Positions 6,899 through 9,983 of a stretch of 9,983 bases of DNA are shown piece by piece. The notes below the pieces were generated by a model that saw nothing but the letters and a program-made list of their open reading frames with translations, made no database searches and was not told where the DNA came from. Every line of letters starts with the position of its first letter. Position 1 is the first letter of the stretch. The DNA is from Clostridia bacterium (GTDB taxonomy: Bacteria; Bacillota; Clostridia; Oscillospirales; CAG-272), in assembly GCA_017556845.1 (NCBI GenBank), contig JAFYMA010000031.1:1-9983 (forward strand). Reading direction: 5' to 3'. The position numbers and the translations under genes were made by a program.

Positions 6899-7897
6899 AT
6901 GAATAAGCAAATTTCCATTGATATAGGCACATCGTCAGTGCTGATATATGTAAAGGGAAAAGGAATAGTTTTACAGGAGCCGTCTGTAATTACCGTTGAT
7001 AATATTACAAACCGCGTTATAAAGATAGGCAGAGAGGCAAGAGAGATGACGGGAAGAACTCCCGAAAGCGTGGTGAATGTATATCCTGTGTCCGACGGAG
7101 TAATAAACCGCTATACACACGCTGCGGTAATGCTGAAAAAGTTTCTTGCAAGAAGCTGCGGTACGTTTGTGGTGCGTCCCGATATAACATTGAGTGTGCC
7201 GTGCTGTATTTCAGACGTTGAGGAAATGGCATTCAAGAGCCTTGCGGATGAGATAGGTGCAAAAAACGTATATATGATAGATTCTCCGCTGGCGTTCGCA
7301 ATAGGTGAGGGGATAGACGTTCTTGCACCGGAGGGTAATATGATAATTGATATAGGCGGCGGAAATACAAATATTTCGGTGATCTCGCTTGGTGGAACGG
7401 TCGTCGATAACTGTGTAAAATGCGGCGGGAACAAATTTAATGAATCGCTTATAAAATACGTCAGAAATAAGTATGAATTGGCTATAAGTGAAGAAGCGGC
7501 AGAACAAGCAAAGATCAAGGCAGGTACCGTGTGGCCGTCGGGAAATACAGCAACGGTTACGGTGAAGGGCAGAAACGTACGCAATTACCGTCCTGAATCC
7601 GTAGTGCTTGGCGCATCGGACATGGTCAACGCTTTCGAGGATCCTATGACGAGAATAGGCGAGGCGATATGTACCGTTATCGAAAGCACCCCGCCTGAGC
7701 TTGTGTCAGACATAGCTAAAAAGGGAATCATTATGGCAGGAGGCGGAAGTCTTATAAACGGCATTGACAGACTCGTTTCGTCAATAACCGGTATGCCTGT
7801 ACGAATAGCTGAAAAACCTTTATCCGGAGCAGTTTTAGGTGCAGGAAAGGCATTGGATCTCGATATAGATCCTCACAGCCCGAGAAAGAGAATTTAA
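6899..7897 (+). CDS. MreB/Mbl-family actin-like protein, divergent paralogue
   Basis: A 332-residue bacterial actin of MreB length. MreB and Mbl form membrane-associated ATP-dependent filaments that position the cell-wall elongation machinery. Visible nucleotide-fold motifs are phosphate-1 SIDIGTSSVLIYVKGKGIVLQEPSV (6-30), phosphate-2 IIDIGGGNTNISVISLGG (149-166) and the adenine-side GIIMAGGGSLINGID (276-290). Asp8 and Asp151, the metal/phosphate aspartates, are kept. Unusually, the segment that in MreB reads IEEPMAAAIGAG is IDSPLAFAIGEG here (127-138), so Ser129 occupies the position of the conserved catalytic Glu of the EEP motif, and TTE after DIGGG reads NTN. The gene stands alone, without mreC/mreD, between its own promoter and terminator, which resembles mbl/mreBH-like paralogues rather than the main mreB. 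The fold assignment is firm; whether it hydrolyses ATP or polymerises alone is open. Confidence 0.92.
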   Translation: MNKQISIDIGTSSVLIYVKGKGIVLQEPSVITVDNITNRVIKIGREAREMTGRTPESVVNVYPVSDGVINRYTHAAVMLKKFLARSCGTFVVRPDITLSVPCCISDVEEMAFKSLADEIGAKNVYMIDSPLAFAIGEGIDVLAPEGNMIIDIGGGNTNISVISLGGTVVDNCVKCGGNKFNESLIKYVRNKYELAISEEAAEQAKIKAGTVWPSGNTATVTVKGRNVRNYRPESVVLGASDMVNAFEDPMTRIGEAICTVIESTPPELVSDIAKKGIIMAGGGSLINGIDRLVSSITGMPVRIAEKPLSGAVLGAGKALDLDIDPHSPRKRI

Positions 7898-7913
7898 TAA
7901 CATAAAAAGAAGC

Positions 7914-7955
7914 AAGCGTCCGATACGGTATAACATATTGGACGCTTTTATTGTT
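7914..7955 (+). terminator. Strong intrinsic terminator after the MreB-like gene
   Basis: A 12-pair stem with one G-U, 7914-7925 with 7936-7947, has a 10-base loop and is followed by TTATTGTT. The core AAGCGTCC/GGACGCTT is perfect. It begins 16 bases after the stop codon. Confidence 0.88.
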
Positions 7956-8054
7956 AGAGAGTTATAAAATAAACAAAAGTAGAAAAAAAGCAGAAAAGTA
8001 TTAAAAATATATTTAACAAGTTAACTTTTTTTGCGGTGGGAATGTTTATTTTTT

Positions 8055-8081
8055 TTTGGTACTATAGACTATAGTGCCAAA
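8055..8081. promoter_or_regulatory. Near-perfect palindrome, candidate operator of the PAP2-ABC unit
   Basis: The sequence is a 27-base palindrome centred on A8068: arms 8055-8067 and 8069-8081 are complementary at 12 of 13 positions, the exception being T8060 opposite G8076. The inner 15 bases, ACTATAG-A-CTATAGT, are perfect. It lies 85 bases ahead of the PAP2 start, within an AT-rich gap that also contains TTAACAAGTTAACTT (8013-8027), and it includes TATAGA/TATAGT hexamers that could serve as a -10. Length, symmetry and placement suit a dimeric transcription factor, but no regulator gene is in the window and I cannot name its family. Confidence 0.5.
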
Positions 8082-8165
8082 TTTTTTAAAGGCATATATC
8101 GCATATAAAGAATACTGCGTTTTTCATATACTTTGACGATCATTCTTTATGAAAGGAAAAACACA

Positions 8166-8867
8166 ATGCGTTTACCGACTCCGGAAATAGATTACCGTAA
8201 ATTCAAATTCAGTAAATTAATGAGCAAGGAGTTTTCACACCTCTTTCTTCTTTTGTATTGGCCGCTTTTCGGTATTTCATTCAATCTTGTAGAAAAGCTC
8301 CTTCCGAAAGAGGCGTGCCATCCCGTTCAATGTGCTCTTGATGATATTATACCGTTTTGCGAAATCTTTCTGCTTCCGTATCTATGGTGGTTCATCTATA
8401 TGGCAGGATTGTTTATATATCAGCTTTTTTACGATGTTGATGCCTTCAGACGAAGTACGAAATTCATAATCATAGCATACACGGTTACGTTCATAGTATA
8501 TATTGCGTATCCGACGTGTCAGAATTTGCGTCCGAGTGACTTTGAAAGAGATAATTTTCTGACAAGAATAATGGAATCGTATTACGCGTATGACACGAAT
8601 ACGAACGTATGCCCTTCAATGCACGTTATCGGCTCTGTTGCAGCTATGGCGGGAGGTCTGCACACAAAACGGCTCCAAAAGCCCGCATGGCGTATATATT
8701 TTGTAGTGGTGGCGATACTTATATCCATATCGACGGTTTTTGTAAAGCAGCATTCCGCACTTGACATTTTTTACGCACTTCCGCTTTGTCTTGTTACATA
8801 TCTGATCTGCTTCGGTGATATTTTTATTAAATCCAAAAAGAAAAATAAGCAATTGATTAATGCTTGA
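8166..8867 (+). CDS. PAP2-superfamily membrane phosphatase/phosphotransferase
   Basis: A 233-residue multi-pass membrane protein with the three-part PAP2 active-site pattern: NLRP (120-123) standing in for the motif 1 K-x6-RP region, CPSMH (149-153) for PSGH, and STVFVKQHSALD (189-200) for SR-x5-H-x3-D, with His153, His196 and Asp200 as the expected catalytic residues. The PSMH and KQHSALD forms resemble the PAP2_3/inositol-phosphoceramide-synthase-like branch rather than classic undecaprenyl-diphosphate phosphatase BacA or PgpB. Members remove phosphate from, or transfer headgroups between, lipids on the outer membrane face; the substrate here is unknown. About five to six membrane segments are visible (near 25-43, 66-88, 99-116, 150-163, 177-195, 201-217) and the C-terminus is Lys-rich. 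ATG 8166 is chosen over ATG 8133 because AAAGGA lies 8 bases upstream. The ABC transporter starts 16 bases after its stop, so they likely form one transcript. Confidence 0.88.
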   Translation: MRLPTPEIDYRKFKFSKLMSKEFSHLFLLLYWPLFGISFNLVEKLLPKEACHPVQCALDDIIPFCEIFLLPYLWWFIYMAGLFIYQLFYDVDAFRRSTKFIIIAYTVTFIVYIAYPTCQNLRPSDFERDNFLTRIMESYYAYDTNTNVCPSMHVIGSVAAMAGGLHTKRLQKPAWRIYFVVVAILISISTVFVKQHSALDIFYALPLCLVTYLICFGDIFIKSKKKNKQLINA

Positions 8868-8883
8868 AAGCACGAGGTTATAT

Positions 8884-9983
8884 ATGCTTGAATTAAAAAA
8901 TATTAAAAAGGATTATCCTATGGGCGAGGAGACTGTCCACGCTCTTAAAGGGATAGATCTGCGTTTCCGCAAAAGTGAATTCGTTTCTGTTTTAGGACAG
9001 TCAGGCTGCGGTAAAACGACTATGCTGAATATAATCGGCGGACTCGACGGATATACCGACGGTGATCTTATAATAAACGGCGTGTCAACAAAAAAATATA
9101 AGGACAGAGATTGGGACAGTTACAGAAACCATTCCATCGGCTTCGTTTTCCAGTCGTATAACCTTATTCCGCACCAGACAGTTTTGCAAAACGTAGAGCT
9201 GGCACTGTCTCTTTCAGGCGTTTCCAAAAAGGAAAGAAAGCAAAGAGCAAAGGACGCCTTGAAAAGAGTCGGACTTGAAAGCCAGTATAACAAAAAACCG
9301 TGTGAAATGTCCGGCGGCCAGATGCAAAGAGTTGCCATAGCAAGAGCTATAGTTAATGATCCTGATATTATACTTGCAGACGAGCCGACCGGTGCGCTTG
9401 ATACTGAAACGAGCGTTCAGGTAATGGAGATACTTAAGGAAATATCAAAAGAAAAGCTCGTTATTATGGTTACGCATAATCCTGAATTGGCAGAGAAGTA
9501 TTCGACAAGAATAATCCGTATGCTTGACGGTATTATAATCGGTGATTCTTCGCCCGTTTCTGATGACGAAATACCCGATTACGAGCGGAAAAAGGAAGAA
9601 AAGCACTCGCGTGAGAAAAAGCCGTCTCTTTCGTTTGCAACGTCATTTGCACTTTCCTTGAATAATCTGTTTACTAAAAAGAGCAGAACGGCTTTGACTT
9701 CGTTTGCCGGAAGCATAGGTATTATCGGTATTGCGCTTATTCTTGCTGTATCGCAGGGTACGACGGCGTATATAGATCAGGTGCAGGAAACGACGCTTTC
9801 GGCATATCCCTTGACGCTTGAATCTCAAACGCTTGATATGAGTGCTATGATAGAAAGCTTTATGAGCGATTCGGCAGGCTCATCACACGAAAATGATGCT
9901 ATTTACAAGGATATGATAATAGCAGATCTCGTCAATGCGTTAAGCAAGCTACAAACGAGAGAAAACGACCTTAAATCATTAAA
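8884..9983 (+). CDS. ABC transporter, fused ATPase and FtsX-like permease (3' end outside window)
   Basis: The frame is open from ATG 8884 to the right edge, giving 366 residues of a longer protein. The N-terminal 220 residues are an ABC ATPase of the LolD/MacB class: Walker A GQSGCGKT (38-45), Q-loop Gln90 in FVFQSYNLIPHQT, signature MSGGQ (142-146, Met replacing the usual Leu), Walker B IILADEP (162-168), D-loop ALD (171-173) and H-loop His198. A highly charged linker (about 226-247) leads to a basic amphipathic stretch and the first membrane helix (about 273-290; GSIGIIGIALILAVSQG), then the start of an extracytoplasmic domain rich in Ser, Glu and Met. Such MacB-like transporters usually move lipids, peptides or antibiotics by a mechanotransmission-type mechanism. 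GAGGT at 8874-8878 supports ATG 8884; an in-frame ATG at 8860 overlapping the PAP2 stop lacks a ribosome site. Family is certain, cargo unknown; the neighbouring PAP2 enzyme hints at envelope lipids or antimicrobial resistance. Confidence 0.93.
   Translation, partial: MLELKNIKKDYPMGEETVHALKGIDLRFRKSEFVSVLGQSGCGKTTMLNIIGGLDGYTDGDLIINGVSTKKYKDRDWDSYRNHSIGFVFQSYNLIPHQTVLQNVELALSLSGVSKKERKQRAKDALKRVGLESQYNKKPCEMSGGQMQRVAIARAIVNDPDIILADEPTGALDTETSVQVMEILKEISKEKLVIMVTHNPELAEKYSTRIIRMLDGIIIGDSSPVSDDEIPDYERKKEEKHSREKKPSLSFATSFALSLNNLFTKKSRTALTSFAGSIGIIGIALILAVSQGTTAYIDQVQETTLSAYPLTLESQTLDMSAMIESFMSDSAGSSHENDAIYKDMIIADLVNALSKLQTRENDLKSL

Noticed and set aside
1..9983. CRISPR array, insertion sequence, prophage or toxin-antitoxin system
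   Set aside because: I saw no spaced direct repeats, transposase or integrase motifs, terminal inverted repeats, attachment-site duplications or paired small genes; every long plus-strand frame belongs to a known chromosomal family.

Overview
The window looks like chromosomal sequence from a low-to-moderate GC Gram-positive bacterium, most likely a member of the Clostridia in the Ruminococcaceae/Oscillospiraceae neighbourhood. That placement is inferred from the content: an EF-Tu of bacterial/Firmicute type, a stand-alone RibU riboflavin S component behind an FMN riboswitch, RecD2 without RecBC, a ComF-type phosphoribosyltransferase, an MreB/Mbl paralogue, Shine-Dalgarno-led starts and AT-rich spacers with intrinsic terminators. 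All convincing genes are on the plus strand. I saw no transposase, phage gene, CRISPR array, rRNA or tRNA.

Layout. (1) 1-933: 3' three-quarters of tuf, cut by the left edge. (2) 957-1180: FMN riboswitch with a perfect intrinsic terminator, controlling ribU (1218-1820), which ends in its own terminator (1845-1887). (3) 1922-3685: a promoter, then a small PF06695-type membrane protein (GTG start at 1980) and metK, 41 bases apart. (4) 3686-3854: a 169-base gap (148 bases if the alternative recD2 GTG at 3834 is used) holding several inverted repeats and no convincing gene. (5) 3855-6807: recD2 and a comF-like gene overlapping by 11 bases. (6) 6834-7955: a good sigma-A-type promoter, a single MreB-like gene and a strong terminator. 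(7) 7956-8165: an AT-rich leader with a near-perfect 27-base palindrome, followed by a PAP2-family membrane protein (8166-8867) and an ABC transporter with ATPase and permease in one chain (8884 to the right edge, incomplete).

The genes fall into small independent units rather than one pathway: translation, riboflavin uptake under FMN feedback, SAM synthesis, DNA repair/processing, cell-shape cytoskeleton, and an envelope unit of lipid phosphatase plus exporter. The points most worth a second look are the MreB paralogue in which the catalytic Glu position reads Ser, the FMN riboswitch placed directly behind tuf with no terminator between them, a visible candidate antiterminator pairing in that riboswitch, and the palindromic operator candidate ahead of the PAP2-ABC unit. 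I did not find a clearly new multi-gene system; most of the window is ordinary housekeeping sequence.
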